Positions 15,272 through 24,245 of a DNA stretch of 33,965 bases are shown piece by piece. The position numbers and the translations under genes are program-made. Source of the stretch: Pseudomonadales bacterium (GTDB taxonomy: Bacteria > Pseudomonadota > Gammaproteobacteria > Pseudomonadales > Azotimanducaceae); contig JAHRVQ010000071.1 of NCBI GenBank assembly GCA_019090615.1, positions 1 to 33,965 on the forward strand. The letters run 5' to 3'. Within the stretch, counting starts at the first letter, position 1. Each line of letters begins with the position of its first letter. A model generated the notes under the pieces. It ran no database searches, was not told where the DNA came from, and worked only from the letters and a program-made list of their open reading frames with translations.

Positions 15272-15568
15272 CGTATTATCTCCAGCTCGTTAGGTAGTTA
15301 TTGTTTGCATAAGGGCTTGATTTCATTTTTATCATTATGCTAATAATACCCTGAGTGATCAATAGGCAGGCTAACACTGGGCAAGAATTTGAAATATTTA
15401 AGGCAAGTAGCTTTGGCAATGTTAGCGGTAAAGAAATAGACGTTAGCGGTAAAAAAATAATAGAACTGTGAGCATAAAAGCGCTAGAGAAAATAAAATAA
15501 GGGGATAGGCGCACCGAATAATATTGTAGGTGCCTAAAGTTAATAACGCATAAATACGGTAATTAAAA
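15272..15568. promoter_or_regulatory. Divergent region between SDR and TauD-like genes
   Basis: A spacer of 297 bp between divergently transcribed genes. It contains a 21-bp imperfect tandem duplication (15421-15462). The AT-rich sequence must carry both promoters. A minus-strand open frame over 15340-15597 overlaps the dioxygenase start and is not protein-like. Confidence 0.4.
15421..15462. repeat. 21-bp tandem duplication
   Basis: Two adjacent copies of a unit beginning GTTAGCGGTAAA (15421-15441, 15442-15462) with a few differences near the end of the unit, in the promoter region of the TauD-like gene. Confidence 0.8.
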
Positions 15569-16432
15569 ATGGAAACCTTTGTTAAACCAATTGGCAAGCC
15601 GGCAGTTACAGCTGAAGTAAACTACGAATCGTTTTCGGTTAGCCCAATGACGCCGATTATCGGTGCTGAAATTGAAGGTATCGCTCTGGGTGAACCGTTA
15701 AGTCAGCAGCAGGTTAAGGATTTGCAGCAGGCGTTATTAGCGCATCAGGTGTTGTTTTTTCGTGATCAGGATATGACGATGGATCAGCATAAAGACCTTG
15801 GGAGAAATTTTGGTTCACTACATTGTCACCCAGCAATTCCTGGCCCTCCAGGTCATCCAGAAATACTGATGCTGCATTCGGATGAGCAGAGGCCTAATGC
15901 GGCCAGTTCCTGGCATTCTGATGTATCCTGCGATGAGGTGCCAAATCTGGGGTCGATATTATATGGCAAGGTGATACCGCCAAGCGGCGGTGATACTTGT
16001 TTCGCCAGTATGTATGCCGCCTATGAGGGTTTGTCAGATGCCATGCAGCGTTTTCTATGTGGTCTAACCGGCATTCACGAAAGCGAGCATGTTTATAAAA
16101 AAATTAAGGGTTCAACCGCGAACTACCCAAGCGCAGAACATCCACTGATTCGTACCCATCCCGAAACTGGGCGTCAGGCATTATTTGTTAATGGTCTGTT
16201 TACTACAGGTATTAAGGAGCTAAGAAAGGCTGAGGCACGAAACCTGCTGGAATTTCTTGTTAAGCATATCCAGACTCCAGAGTATCAGGTGCGTTTTCAT
16301 TGGCGGCCTAACTCGGTTGCTTTCTGGGATAATCGTTGCACTCAGCATAGAGCGCTAGCAGATTTTTTCCCCCAGGTAAGAACCATGCAGCGGGTCACAG
16401 TGAACGGTACGCGACCTTTTTATCGGCCCTGA
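15569..16432 (+). CDS. TauD/TfdA-family Fe(II)/2-oxoglutarate dioxygenase
   Basis: A protein of 287 residues. The iron facial triad is complete: His116 and Asp118 in SSWHSDVS and His260 in CTQHRALADF. Arg271, eleven residues after the distal His, is placed as the 2-oxoglutarate-binding arginine of TauD. N-terminal PIIGAEIEGIALGEPLS and QVLFFRDQDM are family signatures. Such enzymes hydroxylate small carboxylates or sulfonates using O2 and 2-oxoglutarate. The ATG at 15569 has a poor ribosome site; Met27 (SVSPMTPIIGAE) is a possible alternative start. It lies alone on the plus strand between the SDR and crotonase genes. Confidence 0.88.
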   Translation: METFVKPIGKPAVTAEVNYESFSVSPMTPIIGAEIEGIALGEPLSQQQVKDLQQALLAHQVLFFRDQDMTMDQHKDLGRNFGSLHCHPAIPGPPGHPEILMLHSDEQRPNAASSWHSDVSCDEVPNLGSILYGKVIPPSGGDTCFASMYAAYEGLSDAMQRFLCGLTGIHESEHVYKKIKGSTANYPSAEHPLIRTHPETGRQALFVNGLFTTGIKELRKAEARNLLEFLVKHIQTPEYQVRFHWRPNSVAFWDNRCTQHRALADFFPQVRTMQRVTVNGTRPFYRP

Positions 16433-16481
16433 TGGTTATGTTTTGGGGCTTGTGTTGGTGCTTAGGTAGACTTGTAGCTAA

Positions 16482-16523
16482 TTTGAACAACTGAATTTGA
16501 ATAACTGAATTTGAATAACTGAA
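16482..16523. repeat. 14-bp tandem triplication
   Basis: TTTGAATAACTGAA in three adjacent copies (16482-16495 with one change, 16496-16509, 16510-16523) plus a partial fourth. It lies between the convergent dioxygenase and crotonase genes. Confidence 0.88.
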
Positions 16524-16548
16524 ACTGAATAACAACCTGTCCAGCCAG

Positions 16549-17373
16549 CTATTTGAATTCAGCTTTGCGTTTTTCAGTAAAAGCCAGAATACCCTCCTGG
16601 CCGTTGGCCGATCCAGCACAGGCTGAAATATATCGTGCTTCGATTTCCATCTGTGTTTCAAGGCTGTTTTGGGAAGACTGAAGCAGTAGCTTTTTAACGT
16701 TGCGATTAGATTGGCTGGCGCCATTTGCAATGTTGCTGGCTATATCTTTTGCACTAGCAAATACCTCTGTATCTGGCACGACTCGGGTGACCAGTCCCCA
16801 TTGTTCGGCCTCTACAGCGTTCAGTACTCTATTGGTGTACATCAGCTCCTGGGTTTTTCTAAGGCCAATTAAACGGGGTAAATACCAGGATGAACTGCCG
16901 TCTGGGCTGAGCCCTACTTTGGTATAGGCCATCGTGAAACTGGCAGATTCGCAGGCTATAACCAGGTCGCCAATAGCTGCCAGGCTCATTCCTGCACCTG
17001 CTGCGGTGCCGTTAACAGCAATGATGATGGGTGATTCCATCCGCGCAAAGGTTGAAATGGCCTGGTGCAAATCATCGGCCATTTTTTTTAATTGCTGTTT
17101 AATCTTATCGCCGAAACCAAGCATTGCCTTGACGTCGCCACCGACGCAAAAAAAACGGCCCGATGCGTTAATTAAAACCGCGCTAATCGACGCATCGTGT
17201 TCGCAGGCGAGTGCAGCTTCTGATAGCTCTGCGGCCATCTGCAGGTTGACTGCATTGCCATCCTCGGGTCGGTTGAGGGTGATAATTGCCAATTTGTCTT
17301 CGTTCGAGCACTTAATGGTTTCAAACTGTGTTTTTAGCTCTGAATTAAAAGCTGACTTAATATCAGTTTGCAT
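16549..17373 (-). CDS. Enoyl-CoA hydratase/isomerase family protein (PaaG-like)
   Basis: A crotonase-fold protein of 274 residues. The oxyanion-hole segments are FFCVGGDVKAM and NGTAAGAGMSLA. The only acidic catalytic candidate in the usual places is Asp158 in GLSPDGSSSWYLPRL. The hydratase Glu144 position is Ala/Gly. This pattern fits PaaG-like double-bond isomerases better than classical hydratases. GAGG is six bases before the ATG. It begins 44 bp after the ETF-QO stop on the same strand and may be co-transcribed with it. The acyl-CoA substrate is unknown. It is unlikely to replace the missing methylglutaconyl-CoA hydratase of the liu cluster, but this cannot be excluded. Confidence 0.87.
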   Translation of the reverse strand: MQTDIKSAFNSELKTQFETIKCSNEDKLAIITLNRPEDGNAVNLQMAAELSEAALACEHDASISAVLINASGRFFCVGGDVKAMLGFGDKIKQQLKKMADDLHQAISTFARMESPIIIAVNGTAAGAGMSLAAIGDLVIACESASFTMAYTKVGLSPDGSSSWYLPRLIGLRKTQELMYTNRVLNAVEAEQWGLVTRVVPDTEVFASAKDIASNIANGASQSNRNVKKLLLQSSQNSLETQMEIEARYISACAGSANGQEGILAFTEKRKAEFK

Positions 17374-17417
17374 AGACGCCTCGGAGAAAATAATTGCTAC
17401 AGCTTACCACCCGCTGG

Positions 17418-19076
17418 CTACATATTGCCGTAGTTCGGACCGCCAGCACCTTCGGGTACCACCCAGTTAATATTTTGCGCTGGGTCTTTGATATCACAAG
17501 TTTTGCAGTGGATACAGTTTTGCGAATTGATCAAAAATTTCTTCGTTCCGTCTTCTTCTTCGATGACTTCATATACTCCAGCCGGACAGTATCGTTGTGC
17601 CGGTTCATCGTACATCGGCAGATTCTGTTCGAGAGGAATGTTGGGGTCTTTTAATTGTAAATGGCAAGGCTGGTCTTCTTCATGGGAGGTATTGGTAATA
17701 AATACCGAAGACAGCTTGTCGAATGATATAACACCGTCTGGCTTGGGATAATCAGGTTTTTCACACTGGCTTGCGGGTTTTAGCTGGGCATAGTCTGGTT
17801 TGGGGTCTTTTAACGAAAAGGGTAATTTGCCGCGGCAGATAATCTGGTCAAACCAGGTCATTGCAGAGCCAATCAGGGTGCCAAATTTATGCAGCCAGCC
17901 AGTGGTATTACGCGCAGTATAGAGTTCTTCATATAACCAGGAATTTTCAAAGGCCTCGGTAAATGTATCGAGCGTCTCGCCGCCTTCAGAACCCGCTTTG
18001 AGTGCACTAAAAACAGACTCAGCAGCCAACATGCCGGACTTCATGGCGGTATGACTGCCTTTTTGTTTAAGGTTGTTTAAAAATCCGGCATCGTCGCCGA
18101 CCATTAAGCCGCCGGGCATCACCAGTTTTGGCAGGGCCATCAAACCACCTTTAACCACCGCACGGGCACCATATGAGACCCGCTTACCACCTTCAAGAAA
18201 GTGCTTAATGATTTTATGTTGTTTAAAACGTTGAAATTCATCGAAAGGGCTAAGGTGTGGATTAGAGTAGCCAAGGTCGACAATAAGCCCTACGGTGACC
18301 TGGTTGTTTTCCAGGTGATAAAGGTAGGAGCCGCCTAAGGTGCCACCAGGAAAATGTCCGAGCGGCCAGCCAACAGTATGCATAACCTTGCCTGGTACGT
18401 GTTTTTCAGGGTCGATATCCCAGACTTCTTTGAAACCGATGCCATAGTGTTGGGTATCGGCATCATCGCGGAGATTAAATTTGTCCATCAACTCCTTACC
18501 CAGGTGGCCGCGGCAACCTTCGGCGAAAATGGTATATTTGCCGTGTAACTCATATCCGGCCTGGAAGGTCGGTTTTTGCTCGCCATCAGCACCAACACCC
18601 ATATCACCGGTTGCGACGCCCTTGATTGAACCGTCTTCGTTATAAAGGATTTCTGTGGCGGCAAAACCGGGGAATATATTGACCGCAAGTTCTTCAGCCT
18701 GCTCGCCCAACCAGCGGCATAAATTACCAAGGCTGGTGGCATAGTTGCCAGTGTTGTGGAAAAAAGGCAGCATAATACTGGGGACTTTAAGGCCCTGATG
18801 GTCATCCACCAGGTAGTAGATGTCGTCATCGGTGACTGGGTTGTTGAGTGGTGCACCCATGTTTTTCCAATCTGGAAAAAGCTCATCTAATGCACGCGGT
18901 TCAACAACGGCACCGGAGAGAATATGGGCGCCAATTTCGGAGCCTTTTTCAACCAGGCATACGGTGAACTCTTCACCTGCGTCTGCTGCCATCTGAGCAA
19001 ATTTGATTGACGCTGCAAGGCCGGCAGGGCCGCCGCCCACAATGACCAGGTCAAATTCCATCGATTCTCGTTCCAC
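17418..19076 (-). CDS. Electron transfer flavoprotein-ubiquinone oxidoreductase
   Basis: A protein of 552 residues that takes electrons from reduced ETF and reduces ubiquinone at the inner membrane. The FAD site is DLVIVGGGPAGLAASIKF, and the second signature is LVEKGSEIGAHILSGAVVEP. The C-terminal 4Fe-4S ligands are Cys497, Cys521, Cys524 and Cys527 (RYCPAGVYE; NCIHCKTCDIKDP), with spacing as in mitochondrial ETF-QO. The start is the GTG at 19074-19076 because GGAG lies six bases upstream and MERESMEFD matches the conserved N-terminus of the family. An internal ATG five codons later has no ribosome site. It is divergent from etfB-etfA, its electron donors. Confidence 0.96.
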   Translation of the reverse strand: MERESMEFDLVIVGGGPAGLAASIKFAQMAADAGEEFTVCLVEKGSEIGAHILSGAVVEPRALDELFPDWKNMGAPLNNPVTDDDIYYLVDDHQGLKVPSIMLPFFHNTGNYATSLGNLCRWLGEQAEELAVNIFPGFAATEILYNEDGSIKGVATGDMGVGADGEQKPTFQAGYELHGKYTIFAEGCRGHLGKELMDKFNLRDDADTQHYGIGFKEVWDIDPEKHVPGKVMHTVGWPLGHFPGGTLGGSYLYHLENNQVTVGLIVDLGYSNPHLSPFDEFQRFKQHKIIKHFLEGGKRVSYGARAVVKGGLMALPKLVMPGGLMVGDDAGFLNNLKQKGSHTAMKSGMLAAESVFSALKAGSEGGETLDTFTEAFENSWLYEELYTARNTTGWLHKFGTLIGSAMTWFDQIICRGKLPFSLKDPKPDYAQLKPASQCEKPDYPKPDGVISFDKLSSVFITNTSHEEDQPCHLQLKDPNIPLEQNLPMYDEPAQRYCPAGVYEVIEEEDGTKKFLINSQNCIHCKTCDIKDPAQNINWVVPEGAGGPNYGNM

Positions 19077-19428
19077 GTTCTACTCCTAAAAAGGTAAGGG
19101 CGATAAAATACCTGACGCCATGCTAAAAATACTGGGCGCTATTGTAAGGAAAGTGAAGGATTAAAGGAAATCATTAAGATTTATGTGGAAAGATAAAAAA
19201 ATGCCAGTAAATTGCAATAAATTCTTAATAATTAAGTACTTAAGGTGTTGCGTTGAATTAATGGCTATTGACCCGCCTGCCGGAAAACGGCAGAATACGC
19301 GCTCTTTTATGGGCGCATGCCCTTTTAACATTCCCCACTTAAAAATTTGCCTTGCTGATATCGTGATTTCAACAAGGCCTGAGATTAAGTTGGGTTAACG
19401 ATTTATTCATCATGAGCAGAGGAATTTC
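19077..19428. promoter_or_regulatory. Divergent control region of ETF-QO and etfBA
   Basis: A spacer of 352 bp between divergent, functionally linked genes. It contains a perfect 12-bp palindrome TTAAGTACTTAA at 19232-19243 and a small GC hairpin, CTGCCG-GAAAA-CGGCAG, near 19278-19294. Either could be an operator or leader structure. No PsrA or FadR box was recognised. A short open frame over 19183-19398 is not protein-like. Confidence 0.45.
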
Positions 19429-20184
19429 ATGAAAGTTCTCGTAACTGCCAAGCGTGTCGTGGACTACAACGTAAGTATACGTGTATTAAGCGATAATAGC
19501 GGCGTCGATTTAAACAATGTGAAAATGTCGGTTAATCCGTTTGATGAGATTGCCATTGAAGAAGCTGTACGACTTAAAGAAGCCGGCAAGGTTGAAGAAG
19601 TTATTGTCGTATCTATTGGCACCAGTGCCTGTGGCGAGCAAATTCGCACTGCTCTGGCATTAGGCGCAGACCGAGGCATTCTTGTTGAAACTGAAGAAGA
19701 TATGCAGCCATTGGCAATCGCCAAAGTGTTTAAAGCATTAATTGAAAAAGAACAGCCAAAGATGGTTATTCTTGGTAAGCAGGCTATTGACGGTGACAAT
19801 GGTCAGACCGGTCAAATGGTTGCTGCCTTATCCGGTTTGGCACAGGCAACATTTGCCTCTGAAGTCGTCGTTAATGATGACGATACGGCGACAGTAACCC
19901 GTGAAGTCGATGGTGGACTTGAGGTCATTAGCGTTAAATTGCCTGCCATTATTACTACCGACTTACGTCTCAATGAACCACGTTATGCATCTTTGCCAAA
20001 TATTATGAAGGCTAAGAAAAAACCGGTGGACACCTATAGCCCTGAAGATCTGGGCGTTGACGTAACACCACGGGTAAAAACCCTTAAGGTGACACCACCT
20101 GCAGAACGAGCAGCTGGCATCATTGTTGAGACTGTGGAAGAGCTTGTCGATAAATTGAAAAATGAAGCGAAGGTGATCTCATGA
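19429..20184 (+). CDS. etfB: Electron transfer flavoprotein beta subunit
   Basis: A protein of 251 residues with the ETF-beta N-terminus [20 protein letters not shown], the conserved [19 protein letters not shown], and the beta signature [20 protein letters not shown] (about residues 184-203). It pairs with the alpha subunit to carry two electrons from acyl-CoA dehydrogenases to ETF-QO. An AGAGGA site is six bases before the ATG. The stop overlaps the etfA start by four bases (ATGA), so the two are translationally coupled. Confidence 0.96.
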   Translation: MKVLVTAKRVVDYNVSIRVLSDNSGVDLNNVKMSVNPFDEIAIEEAVRLKEAGKVEEVIVVSIGTSACGEQIRTALALGADRGILVETEEDMQPLAIAKVFKALIEKEQPKMVILGKQAIDGDNGQTGQMVAALSGLAQATFASEVVVNDDDTATVTREVDGGLEVISVKLPAIITTDLRLNEPRYASLPNIMKAKKKPVDTYSPEDLGVDVTPRVKTLKVTPPAERAAGIIVETVEELVDKLKNEAKVIS

Positions 20185-21113
20185 GTATCCTTGTAATTGC
20201 AGAACATAATAATGCCGCAGTTAACGCGGCAACACTTGTTAACGTAGCTGCAGCACAGGCAATTGGCGGTGATATCGATGTATTGATTGCTGGTGAAGGG
20301 TGCGCTGAAGTGGGTGCAGAAGCCGCAAATATTGCGGGCGTTAGCAAAGTTGTCGTTGCCGATAATGCTTTATATGGGCATCAACTGGCTGAAAATATTG
20401 CTGACCTGGTGATTGAATTGAGTGCCGGTTATACGCATATTATTGGTGCTACAACTGCCTCTGGTAAAAACTATATGCCGCGTATTGCCGCATTACTTGA
20501 TGTTGCACAAATCTCTGATATCTGCGGTGTAATCAGCGAAGATACTTTTGAGCGACCTATTTACGCCGGTAATGCTATTGCTACCGTACAAAGCTCTGAC
20601 AGCATTAAAGTACTTACGGTTCGTGGTACAGCTTTTGATGGTGTTGCGGCTGAAGGTGGTAGTGCGACTGTTGAGAATATCGATATCGCAAAAGACGCAG
20701 GTTTGTCTACCTGGGTGCGTGAAGATATCGTTAAGTTGGAACGTCCTGAATTGACTGCGGCCAGTGTTATTATTTCTGGCGGACGCGGCATGCAAAATGG
20801 TGAAAACTTTGCACTGCTTGAATCTGTTGCCGATAAGCTGGGTGCCGCAATTGGCGCATCACGTGCTGCTGTTGATGCTGGTTTTGTACCGAACGACATG
20901 CAGGTTGGCCAAACAGGTAAAATTGTTGCCCCTGATTTATATATCGCGGTAGGTATCAGTGGCGCTATTCAGCATTTGGCGGGTATGAAAGACAGCAAGA
21001 CTATTGTTGCCATTAATAAAGACGAAGATGCGCCTATTTTTCAGGTGGCAGACTACGGTCTGGTTGCTGATTTGTTTAAGGCTGTACCTGAGTTTGATGC
21101 GTTGCTTGATTAA
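20181..21113 (+). CDS. etfA: Electron transfer flavoprotein alpha subunit
   Basis: A protein of 310 residues. The N-terminal domain is short and Ala-rich. The C-terminal FAD-binding domain is diagnostic: [60 protein letters not shown] and [20 protein letters not shown]. Its start overlaps etfB. The last codons and the stop are the first unit of an 18-bp imperfect triplication that runs on downstream, so the exact C-terminus may have changed recently. Confidence 0.96.
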   Translation: MSILVIAEHNNAAVNAATLVNVAAAQAIGGDIDVLIAGEGCAEVGAEAANIAGVSKVVVADNALYGHQLAENIADLVIELSAGYTHIIGATTASGKNYMPRIAALLDVAQISDICGVISEDTFERPIYAGNAIATVQSSDSIKVLTVRGTAFDGVAAEGGSATVENIDIAKDAGLSTWVREDIVKLERPELTAASVIISGGRGMQNGENFALLESVADKLGAAIGASRAAVDAGFVPNDMQVGQTGKIVAPDLYIAVGISGAIQHLAGMKDSKTIVAINKDEDAPIFQVADYGLVADLFKAVPEFDALLD

Positions 21114-21152
21114 GAAGCAATGACTGGTTAAGAAGCGTTGCTTGGTTAAGTA
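21099..21152. repeat. 18-bp imperfect triplication including the etfA stop codon
   Basis: Units GCGTTGCTTGATTAAGAA (21099-21116), GCAATGACTGGTTAAGAA (21117-21134) and GCGTTGCTTGGTTAAGTA (21135-21152). Each is six codons in the etfA frame, and each repeats the TAA stop, so two back-up stop codons follow the used one. Confidence 0.85.
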
Positions 21153-21168
21153 ATACTCAGTAGTTAAT

Positions 21169-21197
21169 AAAAAAGGCGCCATTGGCGCCTTTTTTTT
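21169..21197. terminator. Strong bidirectional intrinsic terminator
   Basis: A run of A, then GGCGCC-ATT-GGCGCC, then eight T (21169-21197). The symmetric A and T runs let it stop both etfBA (plus) and the liu-cysK run (minus), whose last gene ends 64 bp away. Confidence 0.93.
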
Positions 21198-21260
21198 ACC
21201 TGAAATTTCTGTTCAGCTTAAGAGCCTCGGATTCTGGCTCTCGAATTCAGACCCTCGAAT

Positions 21261-22214
21261 TTAAAGGCCGGCCAACCACTCAGTGTCAGATTCTTCAGAG
21301 ATGTTTTCAAATAAAGGTGTTGATAAATAACGTTCGCCGGTATCGGGTAACATCACCAGGAAGGTGCTGTTATCTGGCGCGTTTTCAGCGGTTTTAAGCG
21401 CCGCATACAGTGTTGCACCACTGGATATGCCGCAGAATATACCTTCTTCTGTGGCCAGTCGGTGTGCTGTAGCAATCGCCTGGTCATCGGGGATAAGTAT
21501 GATGTCGTCAATAACACCCTTATCTAATACACCGGGGACAAAGTCTGGTGTCCAGCCCTGGATTTTATGTGGCGCCCATTCCTTACCGGTTAATAAAGCG
21601 GCGTTTTCTGGCTCGGCGGCAATGATTTTAATATCCGGTCGGGCTAGTTTGATTACTTCGCCAGCGCCGGTAACGGTGCCTCCAGTGCCCCAGCCACTGA
21701 CAAAATAATCCAGTTCGCGACCAGCAAAATCGCTCAATACCTCTGGGCCGGTGGAATTTCTGTGATAGGCAGGGTTGGCAGGGTTCTCGAATTGATCAGC
21801 TCTAAACCAGCCGTGTAGTTCAGCCAGTTCAGCTGCTTTTCGTACCATGCCGCTACCGCGTTCTGCGGCGGGTGTTAATATTACCTTAGCACCTAGGGCC
21901 TTCATTATTTTTCGTCGTTCTATCGAAAAAGACTCGGCCATAGTGGCAACAAATGGATAACCTTTAGCCGCGCAGACCATGGCCAGGGCAATGCCTGTAT
22001 TGCCTGAAGTGGCTTCAACTACTGTTTGCCCAGGTTTTAGTTTGCCACTTTTCTCACCGTCCAGGATGATGGCCAGAGCAAGTCGATCTTTGACTGAACT
22101 TAAGGGATTAAAAGCCTCAAGCTTTACATAGATGTTTTGTTTGTCAGGTGCAATAGCGTTGAGTTTTACAACGGGTGTATTGCCAATTGTTTCAAGAATA
22201 TTGTTGTATATCAT
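21261..22214 (-). CDS. cysK: Cysteine synthase (O-acetylserine sulfhydrylase)
   Basis: A PLP enzyme of 317 residues that makes cysteine from O-acetylserine and sulfide. The PLP Lys42 is in NPLSSVKDR, the substrate loop is EATSGNTGIALA, the phosphate-binding loop is GWGTGGTVTGAGE, and the C-terminal EGIFCGISSGATLYAAL is typical. CGGAGG is four bases before the ATG. It is the last gene of the minus-strand run, starting 28 bp after the biotin-carboxylase gene stop, a surprising companion for leucine degradation. CysK and CysM types are hard to separate by eye; CysK is favoured by length and motif set. Confidence 0.92.
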   Translation of the reverse strand: MIYNNILETIGNTPVVKLNAIAPDKQNIYVKLEAFNPLSSVKDRLALAIILDGEKSGKLKPGQTVVEATSGNTGIALAMVCAAKGYPFVATMAESFSIERRKIMKALGAKVILTPAAERGSGMVRKAAELAELHGWFRADQFENPANPAYHRNSTGPEVLSDFAGRELDYFVSGWGTGGTVTGAGEVIKLARPDIKIIAAEPENAALLTGKEWAPHKIQGWTPDFVPGVLDKGVIDDIILIPDDQAIATAHRLATEEGIFCGISSGATLYAALKTAENAPDNSTFLVMLPDTGERYLSTPLFENISEESDTEWLAGL

Positions 22215-22242
22215 GGGGCCTCCGATTGTTTGTTATTAACGG

Positions 22243-24237
22243 CTATTTGTCTTCGGTCTGGGCTTCAAAATCGAACAGGGCGATACCCTCATTGACCAGC
22301 TCCGCTTCAGAAAAATGCACTTTAGTGATAATGCCATTGTCAGGCGCAATAATAACATGTTCCATCTTCATCGCTTCAATCACCGCTAATTGATCGCCCT
22401 TGTTAACCTGGGCATTTTCAGCAACCAGGATAGAGACAATACGCCCGGTCATTGGTGCTTGTAGGCTGCCCTGGTCTTCATCCTGTTGCAGGGCCTCATT
22501 TGGCAGTGAAAACTCGAGGCTGTTGGTATCGTCAAATAAGGTAAAAATGTTGTTGGTTTGATGAATTTTAAAACAGTATTGCTGCTGGTGAACGTCGAGC
22601 GAAATAACATTATCCTGCAAGAAGAACTGACACCGATATTGATGCGCATCAATACCTATCAGAAAATGCTGGTTATCAACTTCAACAGAAATTTTTGCCA
22701 TGCTGGCAGATTGCATTGATTCGATCTCGAACCATTCGATCGCAGGGCCGTTGAGTCGGAAACCGGTTTCCGTTAACCACGGTACGGCGGTGGGATGGGC
22801 AGGGCTATATCTAGCCTGAGTACTCAGATAAATCGTCAAAGCGGCCAGGGCAATATGCTGCTCGTTTTCACTTATCGGCTGTAAAATGTCGCTTAGGTGA
22901 TTGTCCAGATAATCAGTGCCAAGGCCACCCAGGTGGAAGGGTGGGTGGGATATCATGCGGATTAGAAAGTCACGGTTGGTACGAATGCCTGCTATATGAA
23001 GTTGGCAGAGGGCAGACTTAAGCTGAGCAATACTTTGCGCTCGATCTTCGCCCCAGCTAATTAACTTCATCATCATTGGGTCATAATAAACGCTGATATT
23101 ATCTTGCGCCTGTACCCCGGAATCTATTCGGAGGTGTGGGCCACTATCTGGCAGCGCTAATTGCGTGATGCGACCTGCTACCGGCAGAAATTCATTGCTG
23201 GGATCTTCTGCATAAAGCCTGACTTCGACAGCGTGGCCCTGAATGGTAATATCTTTTTGCTGGCAAGGCAGCTTTTCACCCATCGCAATGCGTATTTGCC
23301 ATTCAACCAGGTCAATGCCAGTAATCATTTCGGTAACTGGGTGTTCAACCTGTAACCGGGTGTTCATTTCCATGAAATAAAAATCGTTATTGTCAGACAA
23401 TAAAAACTCAACAGTGCCTGCGCCGACATAGTTAATTGCCTGAGCTGCCGCCACTGCAGCTGCGCCCATGGTTTGTCTAAGTGCGTCTGAATAGTCAGGT
23501 GCGGGAGATTCTTCGACAATCTTCTGGTGGCGGCGTTGTAACGAGCAGTCTCTTTCATTGAGATGTATACACTGACCAAAGCTGTCAGCGAATACCTGTA
23601 TCTCTATATGGCGAGGTTTTAGTAAATATTTTTCCACCATCAGACTGTCGTTACCAAAGGCAGATAAGGCCTCTCTTTTAGCAGACTCGAGTGCGGCAGA
23701 CAGGTCCTTGGCATTATGGACAATTTTCATCCCCTTACCGCCGCCGCCCGCCTCTGGTTTAATCAGTACTGGAAAGCCGATTTCGGCAATTTCAGCAGCA
23801 GTGGTTTGCTCGGTAATTTTGTTAATACCGGGTAGAACAGGCACGCCAACCGCTTCCATTCTTGCGCGGGCGATGCCTTTAAGGCCCATAATATTGACCG
23901 CTTCGAATGGCGGGCCAACAAAGGCAATGTCGGCCTCGACGCATTTTTCGGCAAATGTCGGGTTTTCGGATAAAAAGCCATAACCTGGGTGAATGGCAGT
24001 CACACCGGCATTTTTTGCTACCTCAAGGATCACCTGATGATTGAGATAACTACTGGTAGGTGGTGGGTCGCCAATCAGGAATGCTTCGTCGGCGAGCGTG
24101 GTATGCATTGCGCCAGCATCAGCGCTTGAATAGACCGCGACGGTCTGCCAGCCCATGCGTTTAGCCGTTTTTATAATACGGCAGGCAATTTCACCGCGAT
24201 TTGCAATAAGAATCTTTTTCATATCGAGCGAGCTCAT
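22243..24237 (-). CDS. liuD: Methylcrotonyl-CoA carboxylase, biotin-containing alpha subunit
   Basis: A protein of 664 residues: a biotin carboxylase domain first (MKKILIANRGEIACRIIKTA; ATP-grasp loop EAGGGGKGMKIV; FMEMNTRLQVEHPVTE), then a spacer domain, then a C-terminal biotinyl domain with the acceptor Lys in EAMKMEHV. It charges biotin with CO2 for the LiuB carboxyltransferase. Length, position beside an isovaleryl-CoA dehydrogenase and LiuB support methylcrotonyl-CoA carboxylase over propionyl- or geranyl-CoA carboxylase, but specificity is inferred from context. The gene starts eight bases after the liuB stop. Methionine 6 is an alternative start. Confidence 0.92.
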   Translation of the reverse strand: MSSLDMKKILIANRGEIACRIIKTAKRMGWQTVAVYSSADAGAMHTTLADEAFLIGDPPPTSSYLNHQVILEVAKNAGVTAIHPGYGFLSENPTFAEKCVEADIAFVGPPFEAVNIMGLKGIARARMEAVGVPVLPGINKITEQTTAAEIAEIGFPVLIKPEAGGGGKGMKIVHNAKDLSAALESAKREALSAFGNDSLMVEKYLLKPRHIEIQVFADSFGQCIHLNERDCSLQRRHQKIVEESPAPDYSDALRQTMGAAAVAAAQAINYVGAGTVEFLLSDNNDFYFMEMNTRLQVEHPVTEMITGIDLVEWQIRIAMGEKLPCQQKDITIQGHAVEVRLYAEDPSNEFLPVAGRITQLALPDSGPHLRIDSGVQAQDNISVYYDPMMMKLISWGEDRAQSIAQLKSALCQLHIAGIRTNRDFLIRMISHPPFHLGGLGTDYLDNHLSDILQPISENEQHIALAALTIYLSTQARYSPAHPTAVPWLTETGFRLNGPAIEWFEIESMQSASMAKISVEVDNQHFLIGIDAHQYRCQFFLQDNVISLDVHQQQYCFKIHQTNNIFTLFDDTNSLEFSLPNEALQQDEDQGSLQAPMTGRIVSILVAENAQVNKGDQLAVIEAMKMEHVIIAPDNGIITKVHFSEAELVNEGIALFDFEAQTEDK

Positions 24238-24245
24238 AACCGTAA

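Noticed and set aside
15340-15597. 85-codon minus-strand hydrophobic open frame
   Set aside because: Overlaps the dioxygenase start and contains the 21-bp duplication; the repeated hydrophobic segment is a by-product.
16934-17470. 178-codon plus-strand open frame
   Set aside because: Fully antisense to the crotonase gene, whose motifs and ribosome site are clear.
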